From Grammothele lineata (Eukaryota > Basidiomycota > Agaricomycetes > Polyporales > Polyporaceae), in assembly GCA_002150815.3 (NCBI GenBank), contig NDFF03000055.1:310001-374000 (forward strand): 64,000 nt of DNA, read 5' to 3'. Positions 12,311-23,400 of the stretch are shown here, one piece after another (positions within the stretch are counted from its first letter, which is position 1; the number at the start of each line of letters is the position of its first letter). A program made the translations under genes and the position numbers. The notes beneath the pieces were generated by a model. That model saw nothing but the letters and a program-made list of their open reading frames with translations, was not told the origin of the DNA and made no database searches.

Positions 12311-13258
12311 ATGGCTACAACGACATACCATCTTCGCCCCGTCTCTGCTATGACCGGACGTTCTACCTCGCCCACGACGAGTACCTCTACCGCAAGCGAC
12401 CACAGCCCGCCCCCGCTCGGCGCGCACCGTCCCCCGTCCAAAACCATGCTGCCTCCCGCTTCGTCCAATTTTTCGCCTCTCCCCACGTCCGCGCACCCGC
12501 GCAGACCACTCTCGCCCTCCTCGCTGCGTGGTGAGTACCCTTTGTTCGCCGTCGTCCCTCCCGACCCTTATCCCCTTCGCGTAGACGTCGACGTCCCGCT
12601 CGACCCTGCGCAAGCCTTCGCCGCGCGCGGCAAGTTCCCCGCCCCGCCCACCGGCCACGACCTCATGGCCCTCTTCCCGCCCGCGCCCCCAATCATGCGC
12701 CTCGGGTCAACGAGCGCATTCTTCGAGGGCGAGGAGCGCAAGTTCTTCGCCCAGGCCGGCAAGGAGATCGTCCGCTTCCGCGTCGACCTCGGCGCGCCTT
12801 CTACCTCCTCGCCCCTCCCCGGCGCCGTCGGCGGCAGCGGCATTCCCCCAGCACCCCCGCTCCCGCCCTCGTCCATCCTGCCCGGTCCTGGCGTCGCCTC
12901 TCCGTCGCACCACCACCGTTCTCGCTCGCACTCGCAGGCGCGTTCCCATTCGCTCTCCCGGCACGACCGCGCGCCCCCACCGCCCCCACCCTCCGGCCCT
13001 GGCATGCCTCAAATCCAGGCATCCCAACACGTCTCCTCCCCACGCTCGATGGGCCCGCCCAACGGCGGCTTCGCGCTGCCCGCGTCCCCGATGGGCCCTG
13101 GGCACCCGGGTTACCCTGCAGAACGCGAGCGCGCACACGGAGGTGGGGCGGAGGCGATGGTCGTCGAAGAAGACGATGATGAGGCGTGGCGCCGGCCGAT
13201 GCCGCACAACGCGCGGCGGCGTGCAGGGAAGCACACGCGCCGTGTAATCGTCAAGTAG
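12311..13258 (+). CDS. Proline/serine-rich protein of unknown function
   Basis: A single open frame encodes 315 residues. The N-terminal 70 residues are Ser/Thr/Pro-rich. A more ordered stretch follows (about 75-165), with a hydrophobic-aromatic segment around a HDLMALF motif and a FFEGEERKFFAQAG helix-like segment. The middle is Pro/His/Ser-rich low complexity, an acidic patch (VVEEDDDEAW) lies near the end, and the last 20 residues are strongly basic (RRRAGKHTRR). A good donor (GTGAGT at 12531) and acceptor (TAG ending 12584) bound a 54-base stretch without stops. It may be an intron; removing it keeps the frame and gives 297 residues. I do not recognise the family. A nuclear regulator is possible from composition but unproven. 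Confidence 0.75.
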   Translation: MATTTYHLRPVSAMTGRSTSPTTSTSTASDHSPPPLGAHRPPSKTMLPPASSNFSPLPTSAHPRRPLSPSSLRGEYPLFAVVPPDPYPLRVDVDVPLDPAQAFAARGKFPAPPTGHDLMALFPPAPPIMRLGSTSAFFEGEERKFFAQAGKEIVRFRVDLGAPSTSSPLPGAVGGSGIPPAPPLPPSSILPGPGVASPSHHHRSRSHSQARSHSLSRHDRAPPPPPPSGPGMPQIQASQHVSSPRSMGPPNGGFALPASPMGPGHPGYPAERERAHGGGAEAMVVEEDDDEAWRRPMPHNARRRAGKHTRRVIVK

Positions 13259-16200
13259 GCGCTCGCGTTCGCGTTCCGGAGCAGAAGCAGACGGAACAGG
13301 GTGGATGGTGAAGAGGCGAAAAGGCGGAGATGCGGAGATGTGTCGAGAGAGAGAGGGAGGAAAGGCGCGTCTTGCACCCTCGCGCTCGTCGCTGCCCAGC
13401 CCGCGCCTAAGGGCTGAGCTTGAGGTTTGAGGCTTGGTGGCGCTGTGGTGCAGTTGCCGGCGTCGTGGTTAGCCTCGGGCGCGGGGCGCGAGCGTGAGCG
13501 CCAACCAACTATCCAGCCACCCACTCTCCCCCATCCGAACCCAATCCCGTCCTCATTTCACCCCCATCACTCCGGCCCTCCGCCGCAGCGCTCGCATCCC
13601 CTCCTCTTCCCGTCCAAGCCCCATCCACCCATCCTCCGCTCCGATACGACACGACACGCCACCCGAACAAAGCTGTACTGCAGGCGCAAACCTGCGGCGC
13701 ACCGCCCCTCGTCCACCTTCCCCGGCGTCCCGATCCGCTCGGCCCCTCGCGGAGGACGCGCGCGCTCGAGGAAGAGTAACGGCGAGCGGAAAACGGAAGT
13801 GGCCATTGTGGCTTGCTAACGCGGGGCGGGGCGCGCATGCAAGCAATCACGCTCGCCGGGACTCGATTACCGGACTTCTCGCTCAGAAGAGGTGTGGCGA
13901 CGATCCGCGGTCGGTCGGGATTCGAGCCGAGGTGCAGGCAGGCAGGCGGACGGGCAGGTAGGCAAGCAGGCAGGAAGAACTGCCCGCCCTTGCGATGAAA
14001 GCCATGTGTACGTACTTACTCTAGAAGATTCCCTCCGTTATGACTCGCTCTTGTGTACTAGGATGGATGTCCCCGCTACGTTACGATACGATACGGATGC
14101 GTGCAAAGCCGTTTAATGTCACGACGTTCACGATGCCGTTTTCACTTGTTTGCTGCGTGCACGTCTGAACAAAAAAATGCTTGGAACGTCTTTGTGAGCG
14201 GCGACGTGCTAGCGCAGCTCTAGAACGTAGTCAGGTCCTGAGGGTCGCCGTGCGCACCCCGAACAACCAGACTAAACCCGCAACAGCCTCCTCCCGATCC
14301 GCACCGCCATCGATGAACCTATAAGCTTTAGGGCCGTCACCCGCCCCTCCACGCGCGCGCAGCGTAACCCTCCGTTCACGCATATGATATAGACTAAATG
14401 GACTTGTTGAAAGCGGCGACGGCGATCGCTCGACCTCCGCTCCGCGATGCATGATCGTGATTCGTGACCATGCCCGAACGGGCAGATCTCCCTCGAGATC
14501 CGCTGCACAATGTACTTACAGCGCTGAGCGGGGAGGGACGTCGTGATCGGCATGCCAGTGGTATGGCGGGAAGTCCGGGACGGTGGCACCGTGCACGACA
14601 GACACAGGCCATGCGTACATACAGTCATGCATATAGAAAGGACCACACTAACATGTGCGATCGCGACTCGCGAGTGGCCGAGCCCGCGGAAGCGGGCGCG
14701 GGCGCGGGTAAGGGACTCCACGATCGACGTTGGGCCCGATCGAGGGAGTGCCTAAGTAAGTGTTCATAACACATATATGCATGTGGACGTGGACGGCGCG
14801 GACTCGGAGGGCGATCGAGAGGTTGAGTCTGATCATACTAGGAAGAGCTCGAGGTGCGGCGACTCGGATGCCACAGCCTGAGAGCGGCGAGCCTGAGGCT
14901 GCTGCTCGGCCCGCTCCGGTTTCCTTCCGCCGCGGCGACGGTGAGGACGAGGGCGAAAGTGAGGAGGTGCGGGGTCAGGCCGACGCGCACGTTGTGCGTT
15001 CGCGAGGCAATCGTACATGTACACGCACATGCACAACGAAGAACGGCGGGGAGCCCGAGCCGACGAACGGGAGAGCTGCCGCAGCCGGTCCAAGGGCCTC
15101 AAGCTCAAGCAGCGTGCGCAGCCGCGCACCGCCTGCCTCGCGACAGAGATCGAAGGCGGAAGGTGCGGCGGTCGAAGACGTCGATGCCATTCAACAAGCG
15201 GAATTAGTGCTCGGATCGCGCCACGGCCACGGCCACTACGACGTCGATGGCGACGATACCCGCTAGTAAGCATCCATTCCTGCGGCGTATACATACAGTA
15301 CATACATACGCACGCGCACGTACGTACGTATACCCCTCGCTTCTCCCGTCGATCTAACTCGAGCCCGAGCCCCCGGCGGGGGAGGGGGACGCGAACACGC
15401 TCGCACCGCGACGCACTGGCACCTCTTCTTTGAATGAATGAACGAACCGGCTCGGAATGAATGGGCGGACGTCGTGGACAGGCGGGATCGGCAACGTGCG
15501 AGGGGGGGATTGAATGGGCGGAGCGTATTTGGCATATGGCCGCGGTCGGTCAGCAACTACAGTTGCCAGTGGTCGGTCGGTCGGTCGGTCGGTCACGGTC
15601 GTGGTCTTGGCGGTGGCGGATTCCGGATGGAGCGTGCCTCAGGCCTCGAATGTCGGAGCGCGGCGCGCGAGATACGAAAATATCGAACGCCTGAGATTGA
15701 GGCTCGAGAGCCTAGCTGCGCGCAGAACGCGCCTGGCCAGCCACACCGTGACCCCCACGAATACAACTCCGACAAGGGGCGGCCGCGGGCCAGGTTACAG
15801 GTCAGGTCGGAAACGGCTTGTGGCGCAGAACCGTCGAGGCGTCGGCGACGAGAAACGCGCACGCCAAGTTCGGGGAGACAGGCCCGGATCGAATCCTCGA
15901 ATCCCTCGCTCTCCTTGATCGTGAACTCTCGACGCGGGCCTTCGGCCTTCGACGGTCGACCTCCCACCTTCGACCTTCGACTTCCGCCGGCCCTCCCGGG
16001 CTCGTCTGTCGCGTTGAATGGACGTACGTACGTCGACATGTCGAGCAGCCCCGGGGTCATGCTGACGTGGACGGGCTGACGGCTACACGACGTCACCGCG
16101 CGCTTCGGCTTCCTTTGATGTGCGCGCCGCTGCGACGGTCCGTCTTCGTGCGGCGTGCGTGCGTGCGCATACACGTACCGTACGACGCGCGCGATCGATA

Positions 16201-18256
16201 TCGAACTTCGAACGCGTTCCGCCTCCGATCGCGCAGGCTGTTCGTCGCGTTCGTCGGCGGACGCCGGGCACCGTGACTCGAACCTTCCTTCCTTCCTTAG
16301 GCCCGGCTGAGCTCTGCGACCCCGGGAGGCTGGCGCGGCGCGCATGCCACCGGTACCCTAGGGATCTCCTGGGAGTTGAAGCTGGCGGGATTGGAGCGAA
16401 AGAGAAGAAGAACAGGTAGTCAGCATCGCAAGACTACGTAAACGTTTAGGTTTACACTCCGTCGCGGGTACTTACGTCTCCCTCCCTCCTGTGTGCTCAC
16501 GTTCTCCCAGCCACTCGCGACCTGCTCCTGGACCCTGCTGTCTTCCGACGCTATCGTCGTCCGCCACTCGTCGCCCGCCGCCAGTGGGTCGGTCGCTTCC
16601 CCCGCCCACTCTTTGCTTCCCGCTTCCTGCGTGCTGCTTCTTGCGTGCTGTCTCCCGCGGCCCACCCCACGCTCGCAAAAACCCCCGCCGCTCCCAGCGC
16701 GAAGCGCGCGGGACCTATACCTCATCTCGCAGATCCTGTTTCCGGGCACCGATGTACCATTATTGTGCGGCGGGCGCGACGTGCGTCCGGGTCGCGCACG
16801 CGCGCCCAGACACTGGTCACCAGCCCGGGAGCTAGATAGTATCCGCTGCCGCCGTGCCTGAAGGGGAGGGGAGGGAGGAGCCTGGATGGGGGTGCGTCGG
16901 TGCCGGCGGCACGTCGTTCGGCTTGGACTTCGGGAGGGCACTGGCTCGCATGCGGATTCATAGCCTGAGCAGCTGCACCTTCACCTGGCCATACAAATTG
17001 CAATGTAAGTATCCCCGTTCGCAGTTTGTATATCCCATTGTACTTACTGTGTACATCTCGCCTATGTGCCCCTACTAGCCGGGCCCGCATTCACATTCGC
17101 ACACGCATCACCCTCCGGCCGCCTCCTCGCCCGCTTCTCGCGCTTCCTCCGGGGCCCACTAGCAGCGCGCGGGTCCTCCCGAGAACCCGCGAGGGCACCG
17201 CCGACGCCGATATCTGCAGCAGCTTGTCGACTTATTACGGCACGCACGCGCGCGCGAGGGGCTTCGACGTCCCCCGGTCGCGCAGGATCGTCATACATGT
17301 TTAGCTCCTGCACGCAGCACTGCGCGCAGCGTGCGTTCCAGACATTCCGGGCATTCTGGATTCTGGATGGGTCGGTGAATATCAGCATCAGGGCAGGGAT
17401 GGAGATGGCGCTAGAACGCCCTGTACGCGGGAGAGATGCGTACAGAGAAGAGAAGAGGAGGAGAGGAAGGTGGCCGTTCGTCGCGACCCGCCTACCCACC
17501 CACATACATCCGCCGCAGGAGTTGCTGAACGCGGACGCGGGTGCGTTGTAAGTGAGAGAGGTCTTGAGAACGCTCAGCGCTAGTGTTTGTCAGGGAGCCC
17601 AGTGACCCAACTTGAACTCGTAGAACCCTGCGCGCGAGCGGAGGGCACATCTCCCGCCTCCGCCTCCGTCCCCGCTCGCGCCCGCACCCGCCCGAAATCC
17701 AAGCCGGCTAAGGACGACCCGACAGAAGGGAGCCTTTGCGCGCGCCTGGCCAGGTGGGACTCGGAGGTGGGACGGCCCTGAGGCTAGAAGGCGGGCAATT
17801 ATCATATGAGAACGCGGGCGGGCGGGCGCGGGTGGGCGTGCGTCGGAGGTTTTACAATCAGGGATGTGCAGGCGCGACCCTCGGTCTTCAGATACTGGAT
17901 GCGGGATGCGAGATACGGGGCGGGATGTCGATAAGTGCACAGTCTTGCAGTGTGCACTCAGGCAGTTACGCGACGGCGGGCGCGCGATGGTGCGGGACCG
18001 ATAAGTGCCCTAGCGGGGCTGCGCTCCTGACGATCCGAGGGTGTGATGGCTAATTTGACACTTCCCGTCGTCGGTCTCTTGCTATTGCTACATAATCTGC
18101 CCTAGAGCTTGAGCGCAACTCGCAGGCGCGTTTGCCTGAAGTGCACCCGCCCACTCACGGACGGCCGGAACCTTCGAGGGGTGGCGGCTGAGAGGGTGCT
18201 GAGAGGACTCGAAAGGGGACCGTGCACGGACGCACGCCCGGGCTTCAACCCGACGA
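13259..18256. other. GC-rich stretch with no recognisable gene
   Basis: About 5 kb downstream of the 12311 gene in which no frame on either strand shows a family motif. It holds numerous CATACATA/TACGTACGTA tracts (for example 15290-15331 and 16021-16032) and donor-like GTAAGT strings (14757, 17007). The first few hundred bases presumably contain the 3' UTR of the 12311 gene. Confidence 0.5.
15571..15594. repeat. GGTC microsatellite
   Basis: Six tandem GGTC tetramers in non-coding sequence. Confidence 0.9.
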
Positions 18257-19807
18257 TCAAAGGAGGGATCGGCCGGCCACGGCCACGGCGCGAAGCTTGG
18301 GAGGGCGGAAGGAAGCCCGAAGGAGAAGGCGAACCGGAGGAGAAGGAAGGAGAAGGCTCGGGGTATTCTTATCGACAGCTCCGGCGCGTACGCGTGTATG
18401 CATATGCGAGTATGACGTTCCCCGGTGCGTGGGCCGCGGGAGGTGTGCGGGAACTTGGAAGGAAGGGCGTGAGCAGCGCGCCGCGCCGCGCCGCGAAGCG
18501 AAGTGAGCGGGGTGCCTGGGGAAGACCGCGTATGGGGTAAGCGGTGAGAGGGAGCAGACGGCGGGTCGGCGACCTGAACGGGCACGACGCGAGCGCGGCG
18601 ACGTAGGTCGCACCTGCGAGCTGCAGCTTGTGGCACGGCGGGGGCGGCGGCATCGGAGAGGAGCGAGACACGCCGCCGGAGTGAGGGTGGCCAGAAGGAT
18701 TCGAAAGGGTCCGAGCTGGTAAGCAATCGTGGAGGTCCAACTCAGCACGGCGGTAGTGGTAGTGCTGGCGTTGGTGGGAGCCCAGATTGGGTGCGCCTCG
18801 TGCCCGGCAGCGAATCTCGCCATTAATGCCAACGGTGGGAAACGCACCCACCCGGTGAGTAAGTGCGCGAGGAACTGGACGCGTGCGCGCGGCGGCGCGT
18901 CGATGCCGTAGGGCCTAGGGCAAGGCGCGGGGGTTGCGCGGGCGCGGGGCGGAGTTTTGGGAGGGACGTCGACGTCTGGCCAGCCGGGGAGGCGCGGTTG
19001 GTTTAGTTTAGGGGTGCGCGCGGCGGAGCCGAGGGCGCGCTCGCTCGCAGCAGGCACTCGGGACGGTGGCCACTTGCCTTCGCATCGCGGAGCGGGGTAC
19101 GCGAACGCTAGTACTACATAGTGTGCCCCAAAGCCTTGTGCGGTGTCGACTGCATAGGACGGGTGGCCGATCGATGGTAGGTGCGCCGCACATACGGAAA
19201 GGGTCATAGGATGGTCGGACCGGAGAGGGCCCTTCTTGATCAAGCACCGCCGCGGCCCACCTGGCGCGACGTCATGACTGCAGGCGAGCGAGAAGCAGCA
19301 GCGGCGCCGCGCGCAGGAGTGGGTCTGCAGGCCGCAGATGAGCTGGGCTATCGCTATCCGTGGCACCCCCGTGCTGGGAGCGGCGTCGGAGAGAAGAGGG
19401 CCCGCGAAGGTGCGACTATGGCCGGGCTGGGCTTCGCGAAGAGCCCCGCGCACGGGCACGGGCGCGGACGCGTAAATGAGTGTGCAACTTGGACAGCACG
19501 GTTCGCGCAACTGCAGCCCCCCGCGTCGGAGCGGCCGGCGTGTCATGACGGTGAGAATCCGCCCCTCCTGCCTCTGGATGCAGACCGCGTTCGTGTGCGC
19601 GGCTTCCCCGCTTCGCCCCGTCCGGACATGCGCCCCCACGTCTTCGAACGCAGTTCGCCTCCGAGGCGCCCCCGTGACTCGCCCTCCCGTCGCGGACTTG
19701 GGAGTGCTAAGGCTGCTGCAGCTGCTCGTCCTTCCTTGGGAACTTGCCGCACGAACGCTAGTACTGGTGCCGCTAACCGCCTCCGAGTCCGAGCGTGGCT
19801 GTGGCAT
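18257..19807 (-). CDS. Very long uninterrupted frame of doubtful coding status
   Basis: From an ATG at 19807 the minus strand stays open for 516 codons, with about 31 further open codons upstream but no ATG. This is long even for GC-rich DNA. However, the translation is Arg/Ser/Pro/Ala-rich without any motif I recognise, has no introns although nearly every firm gene here has them, and two overlapping frames are also long. It may be chance, an antisense artefact, or a lineage-specific gene. Confidence 0.2.
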   Translation of the reverse strand: MPQPRSDSEAVSGTSTSVRAASSQGRTSSCSSLSTPKSATGGRVTGAPRRRTAFEDVGAHVRTGRSGEAAHTNAVCIQRQEGRILTVMTRRPLRRGGLQLREPCCPSCTLIYASAPVPVRGALREAQPGHSRTFAGPLLSDAAPSTGVPRIAIAQLICGLQTHSCARRRCCFSLACSHDVAPGGPRRCLIKKGPLRSDHPMTLSVCAAHLPSIGHPSYAVDTAQGFGAHYVVLAFAYPAPRCEGKWPPSRVPAASERALGSAARTPKLNQPRLPGWPDVDVPPKTPPRARATPAPCPRPYGIDAPPRARVQFLAHLLTGWVRFPPLALMARFAAGHEAHPIWAPTNASTTTTAVLSWTSTIAYQLGPFRILLATLTPAACLAPLRCRRPRRATSCSSQVRPTSPRSRRARSGRRPAVCSLSPLTPYAVFPRHPAHFASRRGAARCSRPSFQVPAHLPRPTHRGTSYSHMHTRVRAGAVDKNTPSLLLPSPPVRLLLRASFRPPKLRAVAVAGRSLL

Positions 19808-20043
19808 GTTCGGAACGCGCGCGAGGGATCGATAGCTCCGTAATAAGCTATCAGCCACTGGTAGGCTCTTGGCCGCCGGACGTTCTGGTCGAGAAGTCAA
19901 ACATATGTGGTACTATTAAAGAAGTCCGCCGGCCGATCAAACACACGAAGAAACTCCGACCAGAATCCGTACTCACCACTTCCCGACTTGGCGCCATCGT
20001 GCTCCGTTGGCTTTGGTGCGAGTTGCCTTTTTGGAGGCACCAC

Positions 20044-20383
20044 AAGCCTAAGAGCTTTGTAGCGTCAGGAGTGGCAACGAGCGAATACCGCGGCGGACGT
20101 TTTATGCCGAATCTTCCCTGCCAGTGATGTGAGTTTGTTTGACAAGGGCCGATTATTGACAGCGCATCCAGGTGCGAGCGAAACGCACTGTGGCTATAAT
20201 GATGGTTGTTGCACGAAAAGACAGGGCAGGCCTATGTTTGAATGAGCCCACTTTCGAGTGTCAAGTAGACTGTCAGAATCAAGAGTATATCATAGACTTC
20301 TGTCCATGTTACCTTGTCGTACGCAGCGCAAACCTAAGGGCCTTATGGCGCCGGGAGTAGCAAGCGAATACCGTGCCGGGCGC
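20044..20383. repeat. Pair of diverged direct repeats
   Basis: A block of about 55 bases at 20044-20099 recurs at 20330-20383 in the same orientation. Both share the order CCTAAG..., a G/C-rich centre, then GCGAATACCG and a CGG-rich end, with scattered mismatches and small gaps. They are too diverged to be recent and may be relics of a mobile element. Confidence 0.5.
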
Positions 20384-21259
20384 ATTGCAGCTGGGACTTC
20401 GCTGTTAATGGTACGACTTCGATATTGGAAGATCATTTATGGCGCGCTGAGGCACGAACCTCGGAACAGTCCGATGCAAGAAGGACTGTCTTCACTTCTC
20501 GTGCGAGAGAATAGCGGCACCTGTTCGTAGTTTGGATGCAGCCTTGGAATAAATCCAAGGAGCGTGTTAGCGTCAGCGTGCAATTGATGGGTGAGAAAGT
20601 ACGGCAATCATTTCCACCGCGAACTCACCGGATGACCCGTGAATCACCTCAACGCTCTCTAAGGGAAAAGATTCGGCTACAGTCGACGCTACCACGGAAA
20701 CGTGTGCTGCTCAGCCTGCTCCCGTTGGTCAAGCGACATGTGCGAGACACAGCCGATGGCATCTGTTCTTCCTCCAGGGTCAGCGTAGGAGGAAAGTTGG
20801 AATGCGAAGTTCTGAGAACGTACACGAAGTTCAGATGGTGAGCTAGTATTACTAAAGGTAGGGGTGGGTGAAGTCTTTAGTGACTTTGGCTCCCTATGCA
20901 TACCAAGCACCCGATCAGAGTGCTTTCGAAGTGACAGCCCTGACTACTAACTAGAGGACTCATATCCAGTCCAGAGCGAACAGTACCCTACTCGCAGTGG
21001 TTTCAACGAATACAAGTAATTAGTCGACGTGGCATCTTTGCTGTGCGCTAGCCCTGAGAGAGCACTCACCTAGACTGGCCATGGCTGCGCTGGTATCCGA
21101 TTTGTGATCATCTCCTACAGCTGATGCGCTAGCTGGCTGACACCAGATGATGTATAGGTCTCGAAGATTCAGACGCAACTCAAGGCATCGAGGGGCGGAG
21201 AACTTCTCAGAGCCATCGCCATCACTGTGAGCTGGGTGGATCGCCTCTCTGAACCAGAA

Positions 21260-21283
21260 TCGACTCGACTCGACTCGACTCGA
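21260..21283. repeat. GACTC microsatellite
   Basis: Four to five tandem GACTC pentamers followed by GATCGG, in non-coding DNA. Confidence 0.85.
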
Positions 21284-23076
21284 TCGGCGCTTAAACGCAC
21301 TTGAACGTCCGAAAGAGCTGTCGTTTGCTGGTGAATCACATGGTAACCTCTTCATACGACTAGTAACTACGGGGCATACGACAAACTTAAGCTGGAGTAG
21401 GGACAGGAATGTTGAGCTTTTCAGCAGCTCTCGTGGTAGTCCCATATGTTGCAAGTGCTAGCGCTCATGTAGAACGCCTCGTACCTCGGGCGTCTACGGT
21501 CGGAGTTTCAAGAGTCGTATGTCGGACTGTCTTCGAGTCGTCTTGAAGTAAGTTAGAAACTGAATCATCATGTAGAAGTACCTCTACAACTAGCCCTTTC
21601 TATTCCGTCTGTCCTTGCTGTCTTCTCTAGAGCTCGAACGCGTTAGGTGTTGTGGAACGCAACGATATCACTCCGTATCGACCTAGCCTGTTACTCCGAG
21701 TCTCAATCTGCTAGTCGTCTGACATTCAAACGTTCAGCGTCAAGACGGTATGGTCCGGCCGCGCAAAGCGGGCGCGAAGTTTGTCTTTAAGGCCAGAATG
21801 ATTAGGTCATGAACAGGCCATTACTGGGATGGCATGCCGCCCTCGTTCTATGCTTTGCAACGGACTGCTGGCAGTGATCAGTGTCAGATTCAAGTTCACC
21901 TCACAACCCCTGTGCATCGCTCTTCCCCCTTTGCCCTAGCCAGGTTCGTTCCCTGATCTCTGCTCTATGCGTGTGAACGAACTACTGATGTTGAACTTTG
22001 ACCACTCAAGCACGGTGTTCCTGCTCTTACCCGACCTAAACCCTGCTGTCCATCGAGATGTCGGATGGAAACGAATCTCTACCAGATCGGAGCCCTCGTC
22101 TGCCGATTGAACTGTGCTGGTTGGTTGTAGATGAGGTGGGAGCGGAATACCAGGCGTTCTGGGACCAAGATGCCACGACACTCAAGCGGTGCGCATTGGT
22201 GCATAGTGCGTGGCGTTCTCGCGCGCAGTCATGGCTGTTTCAAGACATCACAGTCTCGGATGTTCAGCAACTGCACAGGTTATCGGATATCATCGATGCC
22301 TCGCCTACCCTTGCTCTGGACATCCGCCACGTCAATCTCAGTCTTAAGACGCGGGCCGCTTTGTACACACCACTGACTCCGCTACATGTCTTTCCTGGTC
22401 TTCTGGGAAAGAAACTGCCATCCCTACGCACCATGACAATTAGCCGACACCACGTGGGACCAGTGGCCGAGGAATCGAAACACATGGTCCTGCCGTACCT
22501 GGTTCTTCCTCCCCAGTTCCCCCGTCTCTATCGAACTGCATTCACGGGTATCACGACTCTGACGTTGAAAGCAGTATTCCCCAACTTTTCCGGCTTTATA
22601 TGCTTGCTCTCTTGCTTTTCCAATCTTGAAGACCTTCATTGTGAGAACGTTAGTTGGTCTCTCCTTGGACACCTTCCTGGCGTTGTCACTACTATGCGCC
22701 GCTCCGCATCGGATTTTCTGAGAAGGCTCAGAATCCTACATGTATGTGAGGAGGAATCGTTGCTCGTGATGCGAAAATCAGCGACTGAAAACAGTCTCCT
22801 ACAGGTGGCGACAGAAGGTCTTCCGGAACATGGCTTCCAGAGACTCCTTGCGGCACTTCCACCAGACAATCTCCGTCATATCCGTATCCAGATTCCTTTC
22901 ACTACCGCTGCTACTACTACCGTCATTAGGGGCGAGCGGGTAACTCTATCCCAACCGGAGCTTGATCCCATTACGGGCCTTTCCGGCCACACGATCAACC
23001 TAAGCAAGTTCATTAGATTGGAAATGATTACAGTCTATCGCTCGGTCTATCACGGCATTGGCAGCTCGTTCTATCA

Positions 23077-23078
23077 TA
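23077..23078. repeat. TA target-site duplication, left copy
   Basis: The TA immediately left of the first inverted-repeat base matches the TA at 26931-26932 on the right. Within the host gene these two bases span two codons at codon 340-341. Confidence 0.9.
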
Positions 23079-23172
23079 CAGCTGCTTCCCAAAAGTTTGC
23101 CCCAGGCGCCGAGCGTGCGAATAAATCCAAAAAACCCGAGAAATCCCAGAAAATACCTGAAAAGCCACGTCG
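23079..23172. repeat. Left terminal inverted repeat of the transposon
   Basis: 94 bp identical, in inverted orientation, to 26837-26930. It probably contains the transposase binding site and the promoter for the transposase gene. Imperfect similarity continues inward to about 23250, where a GTATGT donor-like string suggests a 5' UTR intron. Confidence 0.95.
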
Positions 23173-23400
23173 CGTCGTCTTCATTCTCCTGCTCACTCCT
23201 CATCACTTCGACGGGCTTGTGTGGTTGTGTCGAGGATCGGAGAGGGTATGTGTGCAAACTCTAGATAGTAATATCGAACGTTTGTGGCCAAATCTGAATA
23301 CTCCTCGCATGCCTATTCTCGCGTCCGCATCACAGAGGTGCAGAGTCCAGACACTGTCCACCCCGTTCGGCCGCCTCTACGGTACCATTCAGCTTCCAGT

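Larger units (their letters stand above)
19810..22057. other. AT-richer stretch with degenerate repeats, no gene seen
   Basis: Base composition changes near 19.85 kb from GC-rich to balanced. Only short frames occur. It includes a pair of diverged direct repeats (20044-20099 and 20330-20383) and a GACTC microsatellite. The last part contains the promoter and 5' UTR of the F-box gene. The impression is of decayed repetitive DNA. Confidence 0.5.

Noticed and set aside
11858..12658. Upstream extension of the minus-strand frame to 395 codons, overlapping the 12311 gene
   Set aside because: Most of it is the antisense shadow of the proline-rich gene, with Gly/Arg-rich random-looking translation. 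Only the PPxY part was kept, as a weak call.
13905..13930. tRNA B-box-like string on the minus strand
   Set aside because: GGCTCGAATCCC resembles a B box, but no A box, acceptor stem or cloverleaf could be formed around it.
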